Source: an uncultured Eubacteriales bacterium
GTDB lineage: Bacteria > Bacillota > Clostridia > Peptostreptococcales > Anaerovoracaceae
Assembly (NCBI GenBank): GCA_902786355.1
Contig: CADABZ010000005.1
Location: 44,306 to 108,305, forward strand
Direction: 5' to 3'
DNA length: 64,000 bases
The notes beneath the pieces were generated by a model. It did not search any database. It was not told where the DNA came from and saw only the letters and a list, made by a program, of their open reading frames with translations. Shown here one piece after another: positions 10,153-19,163 of the stretch. The position numbers and the translations under genes were made by a program. Every line of letters begins with the position of its first letter. The stretch's first letter is position 1.

Positions 10153-10171
10153 CTAATACAATTTTAGGTTT
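10153..10171 (-). promoter_or_regulatory. Putative operator, shared purine-regulon motif, copy 1
   Basis: The plus strand reads CTAATACAATTTTAGGTTT. The first 15 bases are an imperfect palindrome of the form CTAAAA-NNN-TTTTAG. The conserved ATTTTAGGTTT begins 25 bases upstream of the ygeW -35 box, an activator-like position near -60. Related sites lie at 30413, 38640 and 43797. Confidence 0.5.
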
Positions 10172-10189
10172 GCTGTACAATGCACTGAG

Positions 10190-11596
10190 TTACTGATCCG
10201 ATCCCGCAAGAACGCTCTTTCCCCGCTTCAGATATTTCCCGTCTCCAGGGGCTCCGAGGAACTCTCCGCCGTCTGCGATCTCCTTGCCTCTCAGGAATAC
10301 TTTTCCTATCTTTCCTCTGAGCTTCATACCCTCGTAACATGAATAATCGGAAGCTCCGCGGATGTAATCGCGGTCTATCAGGGTATACTTTTCCGGATCG
10401 ATCAGGACGATATCAGCGTCCGTTCCCGGCTCCAGGCTGCCCTTCTGAGGGTAAAGGCCGAACATCCTGCACGGATTGGATGATGCGTATTTTACAACCT
10501 GAGGCAGTGTCAGTCTGCCTTTCATGAAGCCTTCTGAGAAAAGCAGTATCAACCTCTCCTGGACTCCCGGCGCACCGTTAGGACACTTGGTGAAATCGTT
10601 TCTTCCGTACTGCTTCTCTGCTTTGCCTTCCCTGTAGTGGAACGGGCAGTGGTCGGTAGCGACGGTATCTATCAGGCCGTCCGAAAGAGCCTGCCATAGT
10701 TCCTCTCTGTCGGCATCCTTTCTCAGAGGCGGGGACATGATCGCCTTGAGGCCTTCATCCGGGTCGTCATACATGCTGTCTGTGAGCACAAGGTACTGTA
10801 TGCAGGTCTCCACACCCAGGTTTTTCTGATGCTCTGCCCTGGCCTTCAGGACCTCATGCAGACCTTCTCTGCTCGAGAGATGCACTATATACAGAGGTGC
10901 ATCCCCGGCCATCGCAGCAAGATGTATCATGCGGTTGACAGCCTCTGCTTCGCAGCGTGACGGTCTGCTGAGAGGATGATATTTTGCCTCGGTGCATCCG
11001 GCTTCGATGTACTCTTTTCTCAGCTGCTGGATCACTCCGTGGTTCTCGCAGTGGACGGTAATGACGATGCCTGCATCTCTGGCAGCACGCAGGACATTGA
11101 ATATCTCATCATCCTGCAGTCTGTAGTCATATGTCATATATACTTTGAAGCTTGTGATCCCCTCTTTGAGAGCTATCTCTCTCATCTCATCGAGGGTCTC
11201 TTCTCTGACATGCTGAAACACACCGTGGAAACCGTAGTCGACTGCAGCATTGCCATCTGCGAGGCGGTGGTATTCATTGACCTGATGCCACAGGCTGCAG
11301 CCGGCAGGTCCGAACGCCATGTGGTCTACTATGGTCGTTGTCCCCCCGCAGGCAGCTGCCTCAGTCCCTGTTGTGAAATCATCTATCGCACGCGCAAAGC
11401 CGACATCCAGATCCATATGTGTGTGCACATCAACAGCCCCCGGCAGGACATACATCCCGGATGCATCGATAACTTCCGCGTCATCACAGCGTATATCCTT
11501 TCCGACCTCAGCTATCTTCTCTCCATCGATAAGGATATCCGCTTCAAAGACATCATTTTCAGTTGCTATTTTTCCGTTTCTGATAAGTTTTTTCAT
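10190..11596 (-). CDS. hydA: Dihydropyrimidinase-like cyclic amidohydrolase
   Basis: An amidohydrolase of the dihydropyrimidinase/hydantoinase family (HyuA in the E. coli cluster) that opens cyclic ureides. Seen are VDVHTHMDL, the lysine to be carboxylated in SFKVYMTY, the metal ligands in HCENHG and HLSSREG, and ATDHCPFHYRE. Length is 468 residues. It is the last gene of the long operon, 66 bases after the selenium-dependent xanthine dehydrogenase and beyond a 13-bp stem-loop. The expected role is opening the ring of a reduced or oxidised purine product before YgeW acts; the exact substrate cannot be read from sequence. Confidence 0.9.
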   Translation of the reverse strand: MKKLIRNGKIATENDVFEADILIDGEKIAEVGKDIRCDDAEVIDASGMYVLPGAVDVHTHMDLDVGFARAIDDFTTGTEAAACGGTTTIVDHMAFGPAGCSLWHQVNEYHRLADGNAAVDYGFHGVFQHVREETLDEMREIALKEGITSFKVYMTYDYRLQDDEIFNVLRAARDAGIVITVHCENHGVIQQLRKEYIEAGCTEAKYHPLSRPSRCEAEAVNRMIHLAAMAGDAPLYIVHLSSREGLHEVLKARAEHQKNLGVETCIQYLVLTDSMYDDPDEGLKAIMSPPLRKDADREELWQALSDGLIDTVATDHCPFHYREGKAEKQYGRNDFTKCPNGAPGVQERLILLFSEGFMKGRLTLPQVVKYASSNPCRMFGLYPQKGSLEPGTDADIVLIDPEKYTLIDRDYIRGASDYSCYEGMKLRGKIGKVFLRGKEIADGGEFLGAPGDGKYLKRGKSVLAGSDQ

Positions 11597-11621
11597 ATTC
11601 GTGTCCCTGCTGTCATTGAAA

Positions 11622-11651
11622 TGCCGGACAGATACTTTTATCTGCCCGGCA
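11622..11651 (-). other. Intercistronic stem-loop between Se-XDH and hydA
   Basis: A 13-bp stem with a 4-base loop (TGCCGGGCAGATA...TATCTGTCCGGCA on the minus strand). The one non-Watson-Crick pair is G-U in the minus-strand RNA but A-C on the other strand, which points to the operon transcript as the structured molecule. There is no U tract, so it is probably not a terminator. Confidence 0.6.
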
Positions 11652-11662
11652 GCTGATCATAA

Positions 11663-14599
11663 TTATTTCCTGCTGTAGTATGTATCTTTCAGAGGCAGAG
11701 AAGTCCTGAGCACACCGTCCTTTGCATAATAAGCACCGGCTATCGCAGGCGCAGCAGGAATAGTTGTGATCTCGCCTATTCCCTTGGCACCATAAGAAAC
11801 ATCAAGGAGCCAGTCCTTTTCTACGTGGATCGCATGGATCTCCGGTGTCTCTGTCGCTCTGAGAAGTCCGAGAGTTCCATACTTTGCCTTAGGAACGCAG
11901 TCCTCAAGAGGCCAGTCTTCCGTCAGGGCATATCCCATTCCCATCAGAACTCCGCCTTCGATCTGGCCTGACATAGAAAGAGGGTTGACTACTTTGCCCG
12001 CGTCAAAAGCAGCATAGATATCTGTCACTTTGCCTTCTTCATCGAGCACTGCAACATTAGTCGCGTAGCCATAAGCTATGTGGCTCCTCGGATTCGGCTT
12101 GTCTGAACCAAGCTTATCCGTAGGCTCAAAGTATTCATATGTAAACTCTCTGCCATTCAGTCTGTCCAGATTCGCTTCTATTATGCCGGATTCGTCCATA
12201 GCCTTTCTCAGGAGCAGAGCAGCTCCCCTTACTGCTTCACCGGTAAGGAGTGTCTGACGCGATCCTGATGTTGTTCCGGAATCCGGAGAGTTCTCTGTAT
12301 TGGCAACGCCGTTTCTGATCTTATATATCGGCAGTGCTGTTGCCTGTGCCACATCCTGGCAGAAGACAGTCTGGCAGCCCTGTCCGATATCTGACGCTGC
12401 TGTGTATATATACACTATCCCGTCTTTGACGATGAGTTTCGCCCTTCCTTTGTCAGGAAGTCCGACTCCCACTCCGGCGTTCTTCATAGCGCAGGCTATG
12501 CCTACTCTGTCCTTCGGATTGTTGTCAAAATACGGTTTTACTGCAAGGAGTGTCTCCTTGAGCGCTGTAGATACGTCGGCTATCTGACCGTTAGGGAGTT
12601 CGAGACCCGGCTCAATCGCATTCCTGTATCTTATCTCCCATGGACTTATGCCGACTTTCTCAGCAAGTACATTGAGAAGTGATTCAAGTGCAAACTGGCT
12701 CTGGCAGACTCCGAATCCTCTGAACGCTCCTGCAGGAGGATTGTTCGTATAGTATCCATAGCCTCTGATATCCGTATTGTGATAATTGTAAGGGCCTACG
12801 CTGTGGGTGCATGCCCTTTCAAGGACAGGTCCGCACAGACTTGCATAAGCTCCGGTATCGAAATTGATCTCACAGTCAAGTCCCTGGAGTATGCCGTTTT
12901 CGTCACATCCGATAGTGAATGTGCCCTCCATTGCATGCCTCTTAGGGTGAACTCTGAGCGACTCGCTGCGGCTGAATTTTGCCTTGACAGGTCTGCCGAA
13001 TTTCAGAGCTGCAAGTGCGGATATATGCTGCGTAGTAACATCCTCCTTTCCGCCGAAGCCTCCGCCTATGAGCTGATTCTCAACGACTACACGTTCAGGA
13101 GTGTCGAGCCACCCGAGCATATGGCATATCTCTTTTCTTGTATCGAAAGCTCCCTGGTCGGTCGAGAGGACTTTTACTCCGTTCCCGTACGGGAAGGATA
13201 CCGCACACTCAGGCTCAAGGAATGCATGCTCTGTGAATGGTGTCCTGAACTCAGCAGTTGCAGTATATGCTGACTCAGCAAGGGCTTTCGCAGCATCACC
13301 TCTGACTACATGTCTCTGCTGGCACAGATTTCCGTTCTCATGGATCGGCGGAGCATCCTCTGCTCTTGCCTCGCTTATATTTCTTACCGGCTCGAGAGGT
13401 TCATACTCTACCTTGACAGCCTTCTTGGCCTGCTCAAGTATATATGGTGATTCTGCGACTACGAGGCAGATGGCATCCCCGACCATTCTGGTCGTATCAC
13501 CCTCTGCTATCATAACATCCCAGTCCTGCTGTATATGGCCGACCTTATTGCAAGGTACGTCCGCTGCAGTAAGTACTCCGAGCACGCCCGGAAGCGACTC
13601 TGCTTTTTCCTTATGTATCTTCTTAACTATCGCCCTTGGGTAATCGGATCTCACTGCTGACACATATGCCATCGGCGGCATATCTGATTCGACGATCGTG
13701 CAGGCATTGCAGCCATGCTCTCCGCGGCGGTGAATAGTTGTACCGGCTTTGATCTCTCCTCTTCTGAGCGCATCATCAAGTTCTTCCCTGGTCCATCCGG
13801 CCTGCTCCATAATAAGTTCAGGCTTATCTTCCGGAATGAAGTACTCAGGTCCTATGTCATCCGGATATTTGCCGTATCCGAGGACTTTCTTCCTTACATC
13901 TATGCGGAATACGTTCTGTCCGACTCCGTATATGGAAGCTCTATCGTAGTTGACAGGATTCTCTGAACCGCTCAGTTCCATCGGATCATATCGTGTCCCG
14001 TATATCGAGGCATGACCGTAGTTTCTGTAATTTGCGATACCCGAAACCACCTCCGGGTCATATGGTGTTCCGTATTCCGAAATGTACTCGATCTTTCCGT
14101 GTGTATCCTCATCTGCAAACTGGCTTACGAATTTGGTATCCTCATCTCCGCGCAGTATCGCAGCTGCTCTTTTGATTCCCTGGATGATCTTCTTGTATCC
14201 GGTGCAGCGGCACACATTGCCTCTGATCGCTTCTTTTATCTCTTCGTCTGTCGGATCAGGATTGCGGTCAATAAGCGCCTTGGCTGCCATTACCATTCCC
14301 GGTATGCAGAAACCGCACTGGACTGCACCGCATGATCCGAATGCAAACACGAAAACTTCCTTCTCTCTGACCGAGAGACCTTCTACAGTCAGAATATTCC
14401 TGCCCTCTGCCCTCTTAGTTGTCAGCACACAGGATTTTACAGCATATCCGTCGACTATTATCGTGCAGGTCCCGCAGGCGCCTTCTGAGCATCCATCCTT
14501 GACTGAGTACAGCAGCAGATCGTCCCGGAGATATCTGAGCAGGGGTTTGTCCTGATCTGTCGTCCTTATGATTCCGTTTACTGTGAATGTATAAGACAT
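11663..14599 (-). CDS. Selenium-dependent xanthine dehydrogenase, single chain (2Fe-2S plus molybdenum domains)
   Basis: A molybdenum hydroxylase of the selenium-dependent xanthine dehydrogenase type, oxidising purines. Residues 1-150 form the two [2Fe-2S] units, with cysteines at 37, 42, 45, 57 and at 95, 98, 130, 132. From about 228 follows the molybdopterin domain (KKVLGYGKYPDDI), with the substrate motif GGGFGGKE and the catalytic glutamate in GAKGIGEITT near the C-terminus. There is no FAD domain, so electrons probably leave through the adjacent polyferredoxin or an FAD partner. The selenium is a cofactor ligand, not a UGA codon. The start at 14599 is set by GAGGAGG nine bases upstream; length is about 978 residues. 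A tandem-repeat linker is listed separately. Confidence 0.9.
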   Translation of the reverse strand: MSYTFTVNGIIRTTDQDKPLLRYLRDDLLLYSVKDGCSEGACGTCTIIVDGYAVKSCVLTTKRAEGRNILTVEGLSVREKEVFVFAFGSCGAVQCGFCIPGMVMAAKALIDRNPDPTDEEIKEAIRGNVCRCTGYKKIIQGIKRAAAILRGDEDTKFVSQFADEDTHGKIEYISEYGTPYDPEVVSGIANYRNYGHASIYGTRYDPMELSGSENPVNYDRASIYGVGQNVFRIDVRKKVLGYGKYPDDIGPEYFIPEDKPELIMEQAGWTREELDDALRRGEIKAGTTIHRRGEHGCNACTIVESDMPPMAYVSAVRSDYPRAIVKKIHKEKAESLPGVLGVLTAADVPCNKVGHIQQDWDVMIAEGDTTRMVGDAICLVVAESPYILEQAKKAVKVEYEPLEPVRNISEARAEDAPPIHENGNLCQQRHVVRGDAAKALAESAYTATAEFRTPFTEHAFLEPECAVSFPYGNGVKVLSTDQGAFDTRKEICHMLGWLDTPERVVVENQLIGGGFGGKEDVTTQHISALAALKFGRPVKAKFSRSESLRVHPKRHAMEGTFTIGCDENGILQGLDCEINFDTGAYASLCGPVLERACTHSVGPYNYHNTDIRGYGYYTNNPPAGAFRGFGVCQSQFALESLLNVLAEKVGISPWEIRYRNAIEPGLELPNGQIADVSTALKETLLAVKPYFDNNPKDRVGIACAMKNAGVGVGLPDKGRAKLIVKDGIVYIYTAASDIGQGCQTVFCQDVAQATALPIYKIRNGVANTENSPDSGTTSGSRQTLLTGEAVRGAALLLRKAMDESGIIEANLDRLNGREFTYEYFEPTDKLGSDKPNPRSHIAYGYATNVAVLDEEGKVTDIYAAFDAGKVVNPLSMSGQIEGGVLMGMGYALTEDWPLEDCVPKAKYGTLGLLRATETPEIHAIHVEKDWLLDVSYGAKGIGEITTIPAAPAIAGAYYAKDGVLRTSLPLKDTYYSRK
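13931..14074 (-). repeat. Two tandem 24-residue repeats in the Se-XDH linker
   Basis: Residues 176-199 and 200-223 of the selenium-dependent xanthine dehydrogenase align without gaps. Each begins YGT-YDP and ends ASI, and 14 of 24 positions are identical. They lie between the iron-sulfur and molybdenum domains, where I would expect only a short linker. The DNA copies have diverged, so the duplication is old. Confidence 0.75.
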
Positions 14600-14613
14600 T
14601 TTAGTCTGCCTCC

Positions 14614-15147
14614 TCAGTCTGTCATGATTCCGTATAGGTCGCGGATAACTCCGCGCGGGCATTTTACTGCACACATGCCGCAGCATATGCACTTCTGCGG
14701 ATCTATCACTGCTCTGTTATCAACAACATGCACAGCATCCGCAGGGCAGTTTTTTTCACATATCCTGCATGCAATGCATGAATTGCTGCAGGCTTCTCTG
14801 GCCGTCTTTCCTGCGTCCATATTGCTGCAGGCAGTCTGTATATTGCGCTGCGGCAGGATAAGCTCTATAAGATTCTGAGGGCAGGCGCGGACACAGAGTC
14901 CGCAGCCTGCACATTTTTCACTTATGACAGGGACATTGCCATTTTCGATACTTATCGCGCCAAGTCTGCATGCAGCTGCACATGAGCCTCCTCCCAGGCA
15001 CCCATAGGAACATTTGCTTATGCCTTCAGGGTAGAGTTCTTTGATAGCTTTACAGTCTTCGGGAAGAGATGCTCTGTCTATGCCCTCTTTCAGCTGACTG
15101 CCTCCTCTGCATCTTATTTTCGCGATTTTACGTATTCTTTTAGCCAT
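14614..15147 (-). CDS. RnfB-like polyferredoxin, probable electron carrier for the hydroxylases
   Basis: A 177-residue protein with four cysteine groups. The first, C46/C50/C56/C60 in CSYGCLGGGSCAAAC, has the layout of the RnfB C-terminal region. The others (C79-C82-C85-C89P, C124-C127-C130-C134P and C153-C156-C159-C163P) are classical [4Fe-4S] motifs. No membrane anchor is visible, unlike true RnfB. GGAGGGGATA sets the start at 15147; an upstream ATG at 15180 would overlap yqeB. Sitting between yqeB and the FAD-less xanthine dehydrogenase, it is likely that enzyme's electron acceptor, which is inference from position. Confidence 0.75.
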   Translation of the reverse strand: MAKRIRKIAKIRCRGGSQLKEGIDRASLPEDCKAIKELYPEGISKCSYGCLGGGSCAAACRLGAISIENGNVPVISEKCAGCGLCVRACPQNLIELILPQRNIQTACSNMDAGKTAREACSNSCIACRICEKNCPADAVHVVDNRAVIDPQKCICCGMCAVKCPRGVIRDLYGIMTD

Positions 15148-15160
15148 TATCCCCTCCGTA

Positions 15161-15952
15161 TCAGAGCCGGTCTCCGGCATAGGCCATTATTGCCTCAAGC
15201 ACGCCTCCGCCGATAGCTAATGCCTTGTCTGAAACTGTCCTATAATCTACTATTGGTCCTCTCGGATCAACATCCCCGCATTTCAGTCCCTTTGTTACAG
15301 CCACGCCCTCCTGCAACATACCCCTGATTATTCCGGAAGTAGCCGTGAATACAGGAATCCTGTCGACATATGCAACGATCTCGCCGTTATGGACCAGATC
15401 GCCGAAGTCCTTTGTCGGATGGAAGATACCATCCACAGGTGCTCTGAACACACGGTTGACCGTCTCACCTCCGATATTGCCCGGGATCCCGGTATTAGGT
15501 ATCGCCGAGCCTTCTCTTATGACTCTGCCGAGTGTATGGCCTCTCTTAGTCTCTATTACTGCATGGCAGTCTTCACCTGCAGTAAATCCCGGGCCTACGC
15601 CTATAACCAGCGGGGCATCATCTATAGTTGTCCCGAGGTTTATCTTGGCAATGACGGCATCGACCTTGACTTCAGGTCTGAGTATCTGTATGATCCCGGA
15701 CTCATGATCAGGGACAACAGGTATCACGCCTCTGGACAGGCAGTCTCTTACTTGATCGATATCATCGGCCCTTTCGGCTTTAATATCCTCAACCTCAGCA
15801 GTTCCGAGTCTTATCGCTTCAGAGAACGCAACTGTCCTGCGCACTGCTGTAGGTACCGGAAGATCCGTCATAACGATATCGAACCGGGCATGATGAAGTC
15901 TTAAGGCTATTCCGCTGGCAAGATCCCCGGCACCTTTAATGTATATCAGCAT
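15161..15952 (-). CDS. yqeB: Selenium-dependent molybdenum hydroxylase accessory protein YqeB
   Basis: Member of the EF2563/YqeB family, found with selenium-dependent molybdenum hydroxylases and SelD in genomes, and implicated in making or inserting the selenium-modified molybdenum cofactor. The start IYIKGAGDLASGIALRL is a Rossmann-like fingerprint; the middle contains IGVGPGFTAGEDCHAVIETKRGH, broken here as GVGPGFTAGEDC then VIETKRG, typical of the family; 263 residues. It lies 28 bases after ygfK and 13 bases before the ferredoxin gene. Its partners yqeC and mocA are at 38742-40071 on the opposite strand. Confidence 0.88.
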   Translation of the reverse strand: MLIYIKGAGDLASGIALRLHHARFDIVMTDLPVPTAVRRTVAFSEAIRLGTAEVEDIKAERADDIDQVRDCLSRGVIPVVPDHESGIIQILRPEVKVDAVIAKINLGTTIDDAPLVIGVGPGFTAGEDCHAVIETKRGHTLGRVIREGSAIPNTGIPGNIGGETVNRVFRAPVDGIFHPTKDFGDLVHNGEIVAYVDRIPVFTATSGIIRGMLQEGVAVTKGLKCGDVDPRGPIVDYRTVSDKALAIGGGVLEAIMAYAGDRL

Positions 15953-15980
15953 ATGCTTTACCTCTTAAAAAATGTAATCC

Positions 15981-18900
15981 CTAGCCAAGCAAATACGAAT
16001 AATTCTCAGTTACAGCTCTGATGAAAGCAAGGATGCCTTCAGGGAGAGTGCACTTAGGGTCTGCTATATCGTGTTCAGATACGTTTCCGAAGAGTCTTAC
16101 ACGTACCTTTGTGCCTTCGAGCGGCAGGAAGCCGTTATTCTCACTGTCTGCGAAGTCTTCTTCGCTCCAGAACAGGGTGAATTTGTCCTTGAACGGACGG
16201 CCGCTGTACGGACAGAATACCGCGCAGTTTCCGCACTCATTGCACATTCCGTCAACATGGAGGATCTGAGGTTTTTCAAATCCCGGTACATCGATGACAA
16301 CATTAGCTCTGTTAGGACATACATCCGCACAGACCTCGCATACTGTTGCGCAGCCGAGGCAGCGGTCATCTGCCTTATCTGCAGGAGCATCTCTGAGGTC
16401 GCCCTTCCTTGCGAGAAGCTTGTCCATATTGCCGTCTGCATTGAGTTCTGCATACTTGTCAAAATCTGCTCCGATGATTGCCGAAGCTATCGTCTGAGCG
16501 TCAGCTATAGCCTTGACTACTGTAGCTGGTCCGCGGCGGCAGTCTCCTGCTGCATATATACCTTCTACTGATGTCATGAGGTTATCATCCACGACAGGTC
16601 TTCCCTTGCTGTCAAGCTCAACACCGGCTGTCTGGTAAAGTCCCTTGTGGATCTTCTCTCCGACTGCTGCGATAACAGCGGTAGCCGGAACTTCTGTGTA
16701 CTCGCCTGTTCCTACAGGTGAACGTCTGCCGCTCTCATCCGGCTCTCCGAGTCTGCAGATCTCGCATTTGAGTTTGCCGTCAGCTACACCTTCAGGTGCG
16801 AGAAGTTCCATGAACTCTACTCCGTCATCGATAGCCATCTGCAGTTCTTCCTCGTCTGCAGGCATATATCTTCTTGTTCTGCGGTATACAAGACGAACGT
16901 GCTCTACGCCAGGCTGTCTCTTTGCTGCTCTGGCAACGTCCATAGCTGTATTTCCGCCGCCGATAACTACTACATCTGTTCCGAGTTTTACTGTACCGAG
17001 CTCTTCTCTTCCGATGTTGTCTGAATCCGGTGAATTCTTGATATCGTACAGGAACTCAAGAGCATCTATCTCTTTTCCGTACTTCAGAGTCTTGCTTCCC
17101 TCAGCCCAGGCTCCTATGCAGACTACAAAGTCTGTATAGCCTTCTGCTCTGAGCTCATTGATCGATACGATCTCTCTTCCCTTGACCATCTTAGCGCCGT
17201 ACGATGAGCAGAGAGCAACGTCTTTGTTGATAGCATCTTCACTGATCCTGAATCCAGGGATCACATAGCGCGGAACGCCGCCAAGTCTCTTGCGCTTTTC
17301 GAACAGGGTCACATCAACACCTGCACGGCTCAGGAAGGATGCTGCTGCCAGTCCTGCAGGACCGCCTCCGATGACAGCGACCTTCTTATCGCTTGTTATA
17401 GCAGGTGCATGAAGTGCTGCCGCAACTTTTGCAGCGCCTTTCTCAGCCGCCATCAGTTTGACCTCACGGATCCTTACGGATGACTCGTAGTGATTTCTCA
17501 TGCATCTGTCAGCGCATGTGTGCGGACAGATAGTACCTGTAATGAACGGGAGAGCATTCTTCTCAAGTATGATCCTGAGTGCTTCTTCAGGTCTGCCCTT
17601 TTCCATAGCCTCAAGATATGCAGGGATATCCTGATGGATCGGGCATCCTCCGCTGCATGGTGCTGTGAAGCAGTCCAGCATAGGAAGCGGCTCGCCATTC
17701 TTTCTTTCAGGAAGCGGCTTGATCTGCTTTCTGTTCCTTTCTCCCTGTGACATTTCTACGAGTGCTGCAGCCTTTTCTTTGTCTACTCCGGCAAATCTCT
17801 CGCATCCGCAGTCCATCAGGAGCTCGCCGATCTGCGACATTCTCTGATATCCGCCTGGTTTCAGTACTGTAGTTGCCATTGTGATAGGCCAGATACCTGC
17901 TTCAAATATCTCTTTGATATTGAAGTAGTCTGCTCCGCCTGAATAGCTGATCCTCAGCTTTCCGTCGAACTGTCTTGTCAGCTTCTCTGCAAGCGCGATC
18001 GACAGAGGGAACAGGCTGCGGCCCGACATATACATCTCTTCTGAAGGAAGCTCGCCGGCCTTTACATCTACCGGGAATGTATTGGTGATCTTGACGCCGA
18101 ACTCAAGGCCTCTCTCATCGCAGAGCTTCTGCAGACGCTCGAACATAGGGATAGCATCTTCCCACTGAAGGTCTTCGAGGAAGTGGTGATCATCAAATAC
18201 GATGTAGTCATATCCAAGTGAATCGAGTCTGTTTCTTGCGAACTCATATCCGAGGAGTGTCGGATTGCACTTGATGAAGGTATTCAGGTTTTTCTCCGTG
18301 ATCAGATATGATGCTATTCTCTCTATCTCATCAGGAGGACATCCGTGAAGTGTCGACTCTGTGATTGAGTTCGAGATCCTTGCAGGGATGGATCTGATGA
18401 AGTCTTCATCTACGTTCTTAAGTCTGCCGTCTCTGACAGCCTGAAGAGATACTTCCATGGCATCCTTGAAAACTTCAGTCTTCGATGCATCTTTCATCTC
18501 TTCGATGAATTTGTCTACCTTAGGTGTTTTGATTCCTTCAAGATCATATCCTACAGACATATTGAATACGAAGCCGTCAGGATCACCGAGTCCGAGCTCC
18601 TTTGACAGGATCTTGCAGATGAACCATGCTTTGACGTATTCCTCATATGCCTGTGGCACATAGAGTTCTGTTGACCATTCGCAGTTGTAGCACTCATCAT
18701 GTGCTGTGATGCATGGCTTGGCTACGCATGCCGCCAGCTCAGCTCCGTCCATCTTCTGTACAGTCTTGAGCTCAAAGAATCTTGATCCTGCAGCATATGC
18801 AGCTACGATATTCTGAGCAAGCTGAGTATTAGGTCCTGCAGCAGGTCCGAAAGGCGACTCTATCTTCTCATCGAAGATAGGCAGTGCCTGTCCGTTAGTA

Positions 18901-19007
18901 TGTTTTACAAATTTGGAAATACCGAAAACACTTTCACTTTTCCTGTACTCTTCGAGTACCCAGTCTAATAGATGCTTGTACGGCATTGGACGCATAATAT
19001 CACTCAT
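15981..19007 (-). CDS. ygfK: YgfK family iron-sulfur flavoprotein (annotated putative selenate reductase subunit)
   Basis: A 1,008-residue multidomain protein. Residues 1-430 resemble dihydroorotate/dihydropyrimidine dehydrogenase barrels (ESPFGPAAGPNTQ, NMSVGYDLEG). A GltD-like part follows, with the cysteine start CFTAPCSGGCP, the FAD motif VAVIGGGPAGLAAASF and the NAD(P) motif VVVIGGGNTAMDVARAA. The C-terminus holds CLGCATVC...CADVCPN and CNECGNCAVFCP clusters. The selenate-reductase label is historical. In purine clusters it more likely reduces or transfers electrons with a purine intermediate, from domain similarity to dihydropyrimidine dehydrogenase. AAGGAGG lies eight bases before the ATG. 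Confidence 0.9.
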   Translation of the reverse strand: MSDIMRPMPYKHLLDWVLEEYRKSESVFGISKFVKHTNGQALPIFDEKIESPFGPAAGPNTQLAQNIVAAYAAGSRFFELKTVQKMDGAELAACVAKPCITAHDECYNCEWSTELYVPQAYEEYVKAWFICKILSKELGLGDPDGFVFNMSVGYDLEGIKTPKVDKFIEEMKDASKTEVFKDAMEVSLQAVRDGRLKNVDEDFIRSIPARISNSITESTLHGCPPDEIERIASYLITEKNLNTFIKCNPTLLGYEFARNRLDSLGYDYIVFDDHHFLEDLQWEDAIPMFERLQKLCDERGLEFGVKITNTFPVDVKAGELPSEEMYMSGRSLFPLSIALAEKLTRQFDGKLRISYSGGADYFNIKEIFEAGIWPITMATTVLKPGGYQRMSQIGELLMDCGCERFAGVDKEKAAALVEMSQGERNRKQIKPLPERKNGEPLPMLDCFTAPCSGGCPIHQDIPAYLEAMEKGRPEEALRIILEKNALPFITGTICPHTCADRCMRNHYESSVRIREVKLMAAEKGAAKVAAALHAPAITSDKKVAVIGGGPAGLAAASFLSRAGVDVTLFEKRKRLGGVPRYVIPGFRISEDAINKDVALCSSYGAKMVKGREIVSINELRAEGYTDFVVCIGAWAEGSKTLKYGKEIDALEFLYDIKNSPDSDNIGREELGTVKLGTDVVVIGGGNTAMDVARAAKRQPGVEHVRLVYRRTRRYMPADEEELQMAIDDGVEFMELLAPEGVADGKLKCEICRLGEPDESGRRSPVGTGEYTEVPATAVIAAVGEKIHKGLYQTAGVELDSKGRPVVDDNLMTSVEGIYAAGDCRRGPATVVKAIADAQTIASAIIGADFDKYAELNADGNMDKLLARKGDLRDAPADKADDRCLGCATVCEVCADVCPNRANVVIDVPGFEKPQILHVDGMCNECGNCAVFCPYSGRPFKDKFTLFWSEEDFADSENNGFLPLEGTKVRVRLFGNVSEHDIADPKCTLPEGILAFIRAVTENYSYLLG

Positions 19008-19023
19008 ATTTCATTCCTCCTTA

Positions 19024-19047
19024 CTATGAGCTTATTAACTTTGCCAT
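19024..19047 (-). CDS. Possible seven-codon leader peptide before ygfK
   Basis: ATG plus six codons (MAKLISS) and TAG, preceded by GGAGG with eight bases of spacing, and ending just before the ygfK ribosome site. The ribosome binding site is as good as that of the real genes, but so short a frame may be chance. No attenuator-type U tract is visible nearby. Confidence 0.2.
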   Translation of the reverse strand: MAKLISS

Positions 19048-19061
19048 AAGGTCATCCTCCT

Positions 19062-19122
19062 GCCGCCGCTTCGCACAGGCGGCCCTTCCTTATGACTGTC
19101 CCGACGCTCGCTGCTAAGCAGC
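19062..19122 (-). other. Two GC-rich stem-loops between ssnA and ygfK
   Basis: GCCGCC/GGCGGC (19062-19083) and GCTGC/GCAGC (19110-19122) form small stems in the 156-base gap downstream of ssnA. No U tract follows, so they resemble the other intercistronic hairpins of this operon more than terminators. Confidence 0.4.
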
Positions 19123-19163
19123 CCTCTGACAGACTATTTGTTTACAATATCTACGATATTTTA

